DNA of 57,277 nucleotides from NCBI GenBank assembly GCA_035533595.1, contig DATLTN010000072.1:1-57277 (forward strand). The letters are read 5' to 3'. Below the pieces are notes generated by a model. That model had not been told where the DNA came from and searched no databases. It saw only the letters and a program-made list of their open reading frames with translations. This DNA is from Acidimicrobiales bacterium. GTDB lineage: Bacteria > Actinomycetota > Acidimicrobiia > Acidimicrobiales > Bog-793. Made by a program: the position numbers and the translations under genes. Within the stretch, counting starts at the first letter, position 1. Each line of letters starts with the position of its first letter. This document shows positions 1-6,386 of the stretch, piece after piece.

Positions 1-15
1 TTTCCGAGGACTCTG

Positions 16-33
16 CCCCGGGGGTTCCCGGGG
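16..33 (-). terminator. GC-rich hairpin after the 122-residue gene
   Basis: Seven-base inverted arms (CCCCGGG at 16-22 and CCCGGGG at 27-33) with a four-base loop lie just downstream of the stop of the minus-strand gene ending at 39. There is no T-run, so this is at best a GC-rich actinobacterial-type terminator. Confidence 0.3.
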
Positions 34-38
34 GACGG

Positions 39-407
39 CTACTTCTTCTTCTTGTACCAGGCCTCGGTCGCCGAGGCGATCTTGAGGACGACCTCCTCGC
101 GGCGGGCGTCCTCCTTGTTCACCTTGTCGACGAGGTCGGTGAGGGCGTCGAAGATCTCCTTCACCTTCGCGTCGACGTCCTTCGCGTCCATGTCGGAGAG
201 GATGATCGAGCCGACAGCCGCAGTGCCCCCCTGCACCGCACGGAGGTCGTGGGTGAGCCCGACCTCGAAGGGGAACTCGGCGGCCTTCGCGGTCTGGTCG
301 TAGATCTCACGCCAGGACTTCTCGACGGGGCCGTCGAGGGGGATGATGAGCATCGCGAGGTTGTTCTCTCGACGGATCAGCGGTTCGGTGTCAACAATGT
401 TCGCCAT
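39..407 (-). CDS. Uncharacterised 122-residue protein downstream of the RGS-like gene
   Basis: I do not recognise a family. The product has no signal peptide or membrane segment and looks like a small soluble alpha/beta protein: a strand-like stretch LAMLIIPLDG near residue 18, an FEVGLTHDLRAV stretch near 47, then a long charged helix rich in Asp/Lys/Glu (about residues 70-110) and a KKKK C-terminus. The ATG at 407-405 is preceded by the purine-rich AGGAAGGAAG, which supports this start. It lies 84 bp downstream of the RGS-like gene on the same strand, so the two may be co-transcribed. The tetra-lysine tail might bind acidic lipid or nucleic acid, but that is a guess from composition only. 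Confidence 0.75.
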   Translation of the reverse strand: MANIVDTEPLIRRENNLAMLIIPLDGPVEKSWREIYDQTAKAAEFPFEVGLTHDLRAVQGGTAAVGSIILSDMDAKDVDAKVKEIFDALTDLVDKVNKEDARREEVVLKIASATEAWYKKKK

Positions 408-491
408 CGCACTTCCTTCCTAGCCAGGGTATTCGCCAAACACAGCGGGGGACGCAGCTCGCCGCGTGGTCCGAGCCTGCGTCGCGAGCGG

Positions 492-971
492 TCAACGTCC
501 TTCGACGTTGTCCCAGTCGATCTCCGCGGCCAGCTCGGTCTGGACGGTGCCGCAGATGCCGACAAAGCGCTTGTACGAGTCGTTGTTCGTCATCGAGTAG
601 ATCTCCGCGTAGGCGGCGTCGTAGAGGTTCGGCGGGCCGATCGGCTCGTCCTCGTCGTCGAAGATCTCGGCGAGTGCGGACCGGTTGGTGGAGCTGAGGT
701 TGACCTCCTGGGGGGAGCCGGCCTTGCCGTGCTGCTCGTAGATCTGCTTGGCGAGATCCATGCTTCCGTTGCTCTGGAAGGCCTGGACCTTCGCGAGGAA
801 GTCGAGGTTCTCGGTGACGTAGTTGTTGGCCGCGAAGAACTGGTAGACGCCGGCCCAGCCTTCGTCAGCGAGGCACCCGGAGAGCTCGCCGGGAGGGTTC
901 ACGTCGCGGATCCGCTCCACCATCCACTCGGGGGCCTCGGCCTTCCATTGCTCTGCCTTCTCCAGCGGCAC
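492..971 (-). CDS. Small protein with an RGS-domain signature
   Basis: The 159-residue product is almost entirely one domain whose landmarks follow eukaryotic regulators of G-protein signalling in order: VYQFFAANNYVTENLDFL (about 42-59, cf. the F..FL..E.SEEN..FW block), AKQIYEQH (74-81), VNLSS (90-94), and IYSMTNNDSYKRFVG (124-138, cf. IF.LM..DSY.RFL). In RGS4-type proteins the Glu-Asn pair, the Asn of VNL and the Asp/Arg of DSY.RF contact the switch regions of G-alpha; counterparts E54-N55, N91, D131 and R135 are present. I chose the GTG at 971 because AAAGGTG lies 8 nt upstream; an upstream ATG in frame would add a low-complexity basic stretch. No G-alpha subunit is visible in the window. 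Function is unknown; a GTPase-binding or purely structural use of the fold are both possible. Confidence 0.8.
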   Translation of the reverse strand: MPLEKAEQWKAEAPEWMVERIRDVNPPGELSGCLADEGWAGVYQFFAANNYVTENLDFLAKVQAFQSNGSMDLAKQIYEQHGKAGSPQEVNLSSTNRSALAEIFDDEDEPIGPPNLYDAAYAEIYSMTNNDSYKRFVGICGTVQTELAAEIDWDNVEGR

Positions 972-1110
972 GGGGTCATCACCTTTCGTTCGGCGGCTTC
1001 GCGTGGACTGTAGCGGGAGGGCCGAGGATGCGATAGGGGTGCGGGAGGCGATCCGCGCCGTTGTTTTTGCCACCCCCACGCCGCTACCTGCCCCCGTTGA
1101 CCTGGCGCTC

Positions 1111-1116
1111 TAGGGT
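1111..1116 (+). promoter_or_regulatory. Candidate -10 box of the PrpD-family gene (leaderless)
   Basis: TAGGGT is followed by six bases and then TTG-ATG. This spacing places the transcript start at or next to the start codon, as in leaderless actinobacterial genes. No Shine-Dalgarno sequence precedes the start. Confidence 0.4.
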
Positions 1117-1122
1117 CGACCG

Positions 1123-2628
1123 TTGATGATCGAACACGAGCTTCGGGTGCACCGCAGCAGCGAGGATCTCCCACGGGAGCGCCAGCTCGCGTGGCGGATC
1201 GCGGAGATCGCCGCGGATCGCGTGCCGCTCGACAGCGACGTGGCGGAGGCGGTGGTCAACCGGCTGATCGATGACGCCGCGGTGGCCGCGGCGTCGCTCG
1301 GCTACCGGCCCGTCGTCACCGCCCGCAGCCAAGCGCGCTGCTACCCCTCGCGGCGGGGGTCGACGATCTACGGCTGCCCGCTCGAGGAGCACGTCGCGCC
1401 GGAGTGGGCAGCGTGGGCGAACGGCGTGGCGGTGCGCGAGCTCGACTTCCACGACACCTTCCTCGCGAAGGAGTTCTCCCATCCCGGCGACAACATCCCC
1501 GCCCTCCTCGCCACCGCCCAGCACTGCCGGGCGACCGGGGAGGATCTCGTGCGCGCGATCGCGACCGCCTACGAGATCCAGATCGACCTGGCGCGCAGCA
1601 TCTCGCTGCACGCCCACAAGATCGACCACGTCGCGCACCTCGCCCCCGCGGTCGCAGCGGGCCTCGGCACGCTGCTGCACCAGCCGGTCGAGGTGATCTA
1701 CCAGGCGGTCCAGCAGACCCTCCATCTCGCCACCGCGACGCGCCAGGTCCGCAAGGGCGAGATCTCGAGCTGGAAGGCCTACGCCCCGGCCTTCATCGGC
1801 AAGACCGCGATCGAGGCGATGGACCGGGCGATGCGGGGGGAGACCTCGCCCTCACCCATCTACGAGGGCGAGGACGGGATCATCGCCTGGATGCTCGACG
1901 GTCCCGAGGCGCGCTACTCGGTGATCATCCCCGACGCGGGCGAGCCGAAGCGGGCGATCCTCGAGAGCTACACCAAAGAGCACGCCGCTGCGTACCACGC
2001 GCAGGCGCTCATCGACCTCGCCCGCAGGATGCGCCCACGCATCGCGGAGCTCTCCGAGATCACCGAGATCACGATCCGCACCAACGACTACTCGCACACC
2101 GTCATCGGCACGGGATCCAACGACCCGCAGAAGCTGAGCCCGGACGCGAGCCGCGAGACCCTCGACCACTCGAGCATGTACATCTTCGCGGTCGCTCTCG
2201 AGGACGGCAGCTGGCACCACGAGCGTTCCTACGCCGCCGAGCGCGCGCACCGGCCGGAGACGATCGCCCTCTGGCACAAGATCCGGACCGTCGAGGACCC
2301 GGAGTGGACCCGCCGCTTCCTCGCCACCGAGCGCCCCGAGAACGCCTACGGAGGCCGCGTCGTGATCTCCTTCGCGGACGGTACCTCGCTCTCCGACGAG
2401 ATCGCCGTGGCCGACGCGCACCCGCTCGGGGCGACTCCCTTTGACCGTTCGCAGTTCCTCGCGAAGTTCCGGCGCCTCGCGGAGGAGGTCGTCCCCGAGC
2501 AGGAGATCGTGCGGTTCCTCTCTCGTGCGGAGGCGGCCGAGAGCCTCCCCGAGGGAGCGACCGGCGTGCTCAGCTTCGCGGTCGACCCCGCCCTGCTCGC
2601 GGATGCCCCCGGGGGGTTGCTCGGCTGA
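1123..2628 (+). CDS. MmgE/PrpD family protein (2-methylcitrate dehydratase-like)
   Basis: The 501-residue length and sequence fit the MmgE/PrpD family, whose best known members dehydrate 2-methylcitrate in the propionate methylcitrate cycle. Visible landmarks are [16 protein letters not shown] with the conserved acidic Asp region (about 95-110), [14 protein letters not shown] (about 120-133), a family-typical [19 protein letters not shown] (about 163-181) and [10 protein letters not shown] (about 223-232). No prpB or prpC is adjacent in the window, so the substrate is not fixed; other PrpD-like proteins act on aconitate or iminodisuccinate. The start is TTG at 1123 or ATG at 1126; both sit 6-9 nt after a TAGGGT box, so the mRNA may be leaderless. 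Confidence 0.9.
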   Translation: MMIEHELRVHRSSEDLPRERQLAWRIAEIAADRVPLDSDVAEAVVNRLIDDAAVAAASLGYRPVVTARSQARCYPSRRGSTIYGCPLEEHVAPEWAAWANGVAVRELDFHDTFLAKEFSHPGDNIPALLATAQHCRATGEDLVRAIATAYEIQIDLARSISLHAHKIDHVAHLAPAVAAGLGTLLHQPVEVIYQAVQQTLHLATATRQVRKGEISSWKAYAPAFIGKTAIEAMDRAMRGETSPSPIYEGEDGIIAWMLDGPEARYSVIIPDAGEPKRAILESYTKEHAAAYHAQALIDLARRMRPRIAELSEITEITIRTNDYSHTVIGTGSNDPQKLSPDASRETLDHSSMYIFAVALEDGSWHHERSYAAERAHRPETIALWHKIRTVEDPEWTRRFLATERPENAYGGRVVISFADGTSLSDEIAVADAHPLGATPFDRSQFLAKFRRLAEEVVPEQEIVRFLSRAEAAESLPEGATGVLSFAVDPALLADAPGGLLG

Positions 2629-2783
2629 CCCGGTGACAGCGGCGGCCCCACAGCCGATGGCGGGCGCGGAGGGCTCGGCCGCTCGCGCGCCAAACCGCCG
2701 ATCGCGCGCTCGCTCGACTTACTGTCTCACTCACTGCAGCTTTCATCTCTGTCGCGAGTCGGCGTCAAGCGAGGCGGGTGTAG

Positions 2784-4121
2784 ATGCGAACCACAGTCCG
2801 GATCGCGATGTTCACAGCGACCCTGCTCGCCGTCCCGGTGGCGCTTTGCGGCGTCGCCGGCGCGCAGTCCCGCGCCGCGGTGCGTGTCGGCCACAACCCG
2901 AGGCCCCTTCCCTGTTCCAGCTCGGCGCCCGTCGCGATCAGGCTGAGCATCTCGGCGGGGGCGTCCCTGCAGATCGCCGCCGGCCAGACGCTCGGCACGG
3001 CCGGGGCCACACAGCTCGCCCAGCAGTTCGAGGTCGGCATTGGCGATCTCTGCACGGCGCACGCACCCGCCAAGGCCAGCGCCGAGTTCGCCGTCATCAG
3101 GACGATCTACGCGACCAACAAGAACGCCGCGGTGGCCGACCTCCTGCAGTGGGCGAAGAACCCCAACGGCCCGACCACGAGCCCGCCGCGCCGCGCCGGG
3201 CACGCCATCGCCCACCGCGCCGTCGCGCACACGACCGGACCCTGTCCTTCCCTCAGCCCCACGATCGACGTCAGCTCGGCCTCCGGGGTGACGAGCGACC
3301 TCGCCGCGCTGCAGTTCCTGCAGGCGCTCGGCTTCGACGACAACAACGACTTCAGCGACCTCGTGAAAGACACCCAGCAGCAGCTCGAGCAGTGGGTCAA
3401 CGGGGCCAACCCGACCACCGTCGGCGACTGGCTCGGCATCGCCGAGGCCGCGCAGCTGCTCGGGGACGACTCCCTTGCCAACTCGGCGATCGGAAAGGCT
3501 CAGGGCCTCGCCGCGAGCGCGCTCAAGAAGGCGACCCCCTCGGACCCCTGCTCGGCCTCCCAGCAGGAGCTCGACTGCTATCAGCAGGCGGCCGCCCTCT
3601 CGCAGATGCTCGGCGACTCCGACGTCACGAGCCCGGCCGCGCTGGTCGCCAAGTGCCAGGCGCGCTGGTCGATCGAGGTCACGATCTCCGGTGGCTCCGC
3701 CGGCTCGACCTCGACGATCCACTACTCGACCGGCGAGTTCGTGGTTTCGAAGACCGGCCTCATCTCGCCCCCGCCGAACGCCGGCAAGAGCTGGCCGGGG
3801 ACCTTCACCGGCGCCTTCAGCACCGGCAACTGTCCCGGCCAGCTGCACGCCTTCCCGACGGCCTTCACCTACAGCGTCACCGGCCAGGTGCACGGGACCG
3901 CGTACGTGCTGGTCCTGAACGCGCCGAACCTGCACATCTCGCTCGAGAAGACGGGGAGCTCGATCTGCATCAATGCCGCCTACGGGATCATCAAGCTGAT
4001 CCTGCCGATCTTCCAGAAGTGGCCGGTGGAGGTGAACGTCCCCGCCGGGCAGACCTCGGCGACCTCGACGATGTCGAGCGGCGGCACCACCATCACCACC
4101 TCGCTGAAGAAGCTCACCTGA
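2784..4121 (+). CDS. Secreted protein of unknown function
   Basis: The 445-residue product begins with a clear signal peptide: basic MRTTVR, a hydrophobic core to about residue 22, and cleavage likely after VAGA (residue 27). The mature protein has several scattered cysteines, in the PLPCSS, DLCTA, GPCPS, SDPCSA, LDCYQQ, AKCQA, GNCPGQ and SSICIN contexts, consistent with disulfides outside the cell. The middle (about 180-300) is helical and Gln/Ala rich. The last 130 residues are beta-rich with Ser/Thr/Gly repeats. I recognise no family. GAGGCGGGTG lies a few bases before the ATG. The gene stands alone, 155 bp after the PrpD-family gene, and faces the PAP2 pseudogene. Confidence 0.75.
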   Translation: MRTTVRIAMFTATLLAVPVALCGVAGAQSRAAVRVGHNPRPLPCSSSAPVAIRLSISAGASLQIAAGQTLGTAGATQLAQQFEVGIGDLCTAHAPAKASAEFAVIRTIYATNKNAAVADLLQWAKNPNGPTTSPPRRAGHAIAHRAVAHTTGPCPSLSPTIDVSSASGVTSDLAALQFLQALGFDDNNDFSDLVKDTQQQLEQWVNGANPTTVGDWLGIAEAAQLLGDDSLANSAIGKAQGLAASALKKATPSDPCSASQQELDCYQQAAALSQMLGDSDVTSPAALVAKCQARWSIEVTISGGSAGSTSTIHYSTGEFVVSKTGLISPPPNAGKSWPGTFTGAFSTGNCPGQLHAFPTAFTYSVTGQVHGTAYVLVLNAPNLHISLEKTGSSICINAAYGIIKLILPIFQKWPVEVNVPAGQTSATSTMSSGGTTITTSLKKLT

Positions 4122-4146
4122 GGGTGCCGGCCGGCCGGCCGGCGGG

Positions 4147-4520
4147 CTAGCGGCCGGAGACGTCCAAGCGCTGCGCCGGCGAGCGCTCGGCGGGCGGCGG
4201 CGGGGAGGGCGCGGTCGCAGTTGCCTGCTGGGCCTGCTCCACCGGCGCCCCGAAGCGCAGCAGCAGCCCGCCGAAGGCGATCGAGCAGAGGGGCGAACCA
4301 TGCCCAACCGAGCGCCAGCCCGGCGATCACGCCGGTGAGCCAGTGCACGTCGAGGAAGACCCGCGTGCAGGCGATGCCGATCGCGAGCGCTACCGCGGCG
4401 GCGAGGCCCGCCTGTGCGCGCGGGGACCGGCCGATGCCCGCCAGCAGTGCGAAGGCCGCGAAACTCGCCGCTGCCGCGGCGGCGTGCCCGCAGGGGAACG
4501 ACCCGCCGCTGAACACACCG
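4147..4520 (-). pseudogene. PAP2-family phosphatase, 5'-truncated and frameshifted
   Basis: The minus strand encodes the C-terminal half of a PAP2 acid phosphatase: GGSFPCGHAAAAAASFA (the PSGH motif, here PCGH) and TRVFLDVHWLTGVIAG (the SR..LGVHW.TDV.AG motif) with the catalytic histidines. The first motif (K...RP) and the N-terminal membrane helices are missing; coding similarity stops near 4520, where the lower-GC insertion begins. After GWAWFA the expected continuation LCSIAFGGLLLRFGAPVEQ is in another frame, so there is also a frameshift near 4288-4294. That second frame then ends at a TAG (4149-4147). Two independent lesions make this a decayed gene, probably disrupted by the event that brought in the neighbouring ATPase. 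Confidence 0.75.
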
Positions 4521-4835
4521 GAATGACACTCGAACGTTGTCGCGCGGGATAGACGCGGGACAAGGATGCGGTGGCTCGGCCGGCGTCCGACGCCGTTAAG
4601 TCTGTGAACTGGGAATCGTTCGGTGGCGTGTTCGCAGTTTGTGCTCTGACGACTAGGACTTTTTGTCCGGCTCTCCCATCCAGGGATCCCACACGCTATC
4701 CGCGGAGGCTCCACATCTCTCGCGTGTTTGTCCAGGTCAGGATGCCCGGACCCGACAATCGCCACGCGGCCCCCTTTCCACGAGGGAGCTATAGATTCCT
4801 ATACAACGACTCGTTTATAGGGTAATATAGCCGCC
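4521..4835. other. Gene-free, lower-GC spacer at the left edge of the ATPase island
   Basis: These 315 bases contain no convincing coding sequence. Base composition drops compared with both sides, most visibly after about 4780 where several TATA-like stretches occur. The interrupted inverted repeat TATAG-ATTC-CTATA is at 4790-4803. I looked for a copy of the tRNA-Ile 3' end as an attachment site and found none that is convincing. Confidence 0.5.
4823..4828 (+). promoter_or_regulatory. Candidate -10 box of the island ATPase (leaderless)
   Basis: TAATAT is followed by seven bases and the ATG at 4836. There is no ribosome binding site in between, so the mRNA is probably leaderless. Confidence 0.45.
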
Positions 4836-6077
4836 ATGAGGGATAGCCCCTATACGCCTGGTGCCGGACATAGCCCACTTGTGCTGGCCGGCCGTGACAA
4901 TCTGATTGTCGATTGGCGGTCGATGCTCACCGATCTCCAGATCGATGGGCGCAAGCGGGCCAAGGATCTGATTCTTTCCGGACCTCGCGGCATCGGGAAG
5001 ACCGTCCTGCTCACAAAATTCGAATCACTAGCAGCCGAACAGGGTTTTGACGCCATCCCGATCCAGGCCGTCGCCAGTGGACGGCTGATCGCCAGTCTCA
5101 TGTCGCGCGCTGATGAGCAGATCCGTGCGCAGCGGGGGCCCTGGGAGCGGGCGAAGAGCGCACTGGAGCGGCTCGGGGGAGTCACTCTCGGAGCGGCGGG
5201 ATTCAGCGCCGGCGTCACGTTGAATCCCTCACCTCAACAACCACTGCCGGATCCGGGGATGTTTGCAGCAGCTCTCGCCCTGCTTGCCAACGGACTCAAG
5301 TCCGAGAGGGGCAACGGCGGACTTCTCATCACCATCGACGAATTGCAGGTGGCTCGCGGAGAAGACCTCGCCCTTCTTGCCGCGACACTTCAACGTCTGA
5401 ACGTCGAACATCCCGAAGCGCCCGTTGCCTTTGCTGGCTGCGGCCTTCCGAATACTTCCGAAGCGCTTCGCGAGGCAGGCGTGACCCATCCGGACCGCCT
5501 CTTTGATTTGCAGCCATTGACTGTCGACCTCGACGAGTCGTCTGCGCGATTCGCGATTGTGGAACCTGCACGGCAGCGTGACGTCATCTGGGCCCCGTCA
5601 GCGGTTGATGCGATTGTTCATGCCACGCACGGCTATCCGGCACATTTGCAGTTGCTCGCAGACCAGACGTGGCTTCAAGCAGATGGACCCGACATCGCCG
5701 AGGCGGATGCGCTCGTCGGAGTCTCATTGGGCGAGAACGAGATCAAGCGCCGTACGCTCGACCCGCGTTGGCTGCGTGCGACCGACCGGCAGGCAGAGCT
5801 GCTGGCTGCGATTGCCGTATCCCAAGAAAGCGGCGGAGTGGGTACCGCAACGACACAAGACGTCTCTCGCTCGCTTGGCAAAGCTCAGAGCGAATGGTCA
5901 ACGGTACGCGCCGACCTCGTCACCGAAGGTGATATCTACGCTCCGCGCCGTGGACGGCTCTCGTTTACCGTCCCGACATTCGCAAAATACGTACTGGAGA
6001 ACTACGAAGACCGTCGACTTGATGCGACTGTTGAAATGCTCACACTCAACGAGATGCGGAACAATAACGCCCCCTGA
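4836..6077 (+). CDS. Orc/Cdc6-like AAA+ ATPase on a lower-GC island
   Basis: The 413-residue protein is an AAA+ P-loop ATPase: Walker A GPRGIGKT (49-56), Walker B LLITIDE (163-169), a sensor-like FAGCG near residue 200, and a C-terminal region with helices typical of a winged-helix fold (VSRSLGKAQSEWSTVRADLV followed by a FTVPTFAKYV strand/helix). This pattern is that of archaeal STAND/Orc1-Cdc6-like ATPases often found as single genes on integrated elements; the cellular role is generally unknown. Base composition and codon use (for example ATT, GAT, TTC/TTT mixtures) are less GC-rich than neighbours, the gene lies between a broken PAP2 gene and tRNA-Ile, and no partner gene accompanies it. 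It was therefore probably acquired horizontally. No integrase is visible. Confidence 0.8.
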   Translation: MRDSPYTPGAGHSPLVLAGRDNLIVDWRSMLTDLQIDGRKRAKDLILSGPRGIGKTVLLTKFESLAAEQGFDAIPIQAVASGRLIASLMSRADEQIRAQRGPWERAKSALERLGGVTLGAAGFSAGVTLNPSPQQPLPDPGMFAAALALLANGLKSERGNGGLLITIDELQVARGEDLALLAATLQRLNVEHPEAPVAFAGCGLPNTSEALREAGVTHPDRLFDLQPLTVDLDESSARFAIVEPARQRDVIWAPSAVDAIVHATHGYPAHLQLLADQTWLQADGPDIAEADALVGVSLGENEIKRRTLDPRWLRATDRQAELLAAIAVSQESGGVGTATTQDVSRSLGKAQSEWSTVRADLVTEGDIYAPRRGRLSFTVPTFAKYVLENYEDRRLDATVEMLTLNEMRNNNAP

Positions 6078-6225
6078 CGCCGGGTGATCGTGGTCCGACT
6101 GCCCTGATCGGCCGGGCTCTCCGATCGCCCAGGGTCATCGCACGCCGCTGGCATCGGTCAAACCGGACATGATCGTCGCTCGCCAGCGTCGCATTCTGCC
6201 TGGCCAGAGGTACAACTGCGAAGAC

Positions 6226-6252
6226 AAGGCGTGCGAACTGCGAACACGCCTT
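6226..6252 (-). terminator. Hairpin downstream of tRNA-Ile
   Basis: Perfect 8-bp arms AAGGCGTG (6226-6233) and CACGCCTT (6245-6252) flank an 11-base loop, four bases beyond the tRNA 3' end in the direction of its transcription. There is only a weak T-rich tail (GTCTTCG), so termination is plausible but not certain. Confidence 0.4.
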
Positions 6253-6255
6253 CGG

Positions 6256-6329
6256 TGGGGCTAGCTGGAATCGAACCAGCGACCTCAGCATTATCAGTGC
6301 TGCGCTCTAACCGACTGAGCTATAGCCCC
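6256..6329 (-). tRNA. tRNA-Ile (GAT anticodon)
   Basis: The 74-base gene folds as a full cloverleaf: acceptor GGGGCTA/TAGCCCC, D-arm GCTC...GAGC, anticodon stem CAGCA/TGCTG with loop CTGATAA (anticodon GAT), and T-arm GCTGG-TTCGATT-CCAGC, discriminator A. The 3' CCA is not encoded (the genomic bases after the discriminator are CCG), so the CCA-adding enzyme at 29873 would be needed. It lies 57 bp after gyrA on the same strand, as in many actinobacteria, where tRNA-Ala usually follows; here the ATPase island follows instead. Confidence 0.97.
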
Positions 6330-6386
6330 TACAGCCCCAGTTGGGAGTTCACAACCTACACCAGGGGCCCGGCCTTCCTCCTGGGC

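Noticed and set aside
1097-1116. TTGACC at 1097 as a -35 box paired with TAGGGT at 1111
   Set aside because: The spacer is only eight bases, against the 16-18 needed; TTGACC is not part of that promoter.
4500-4700. A copy of the tRNA-Ile 3' end as an attachment site of the ATPase island
   Set aside because: The best match (around 4610-4625, TGGGAATCG) shares only short scattered bases with the tRNA end, so no direct repeat is supported.
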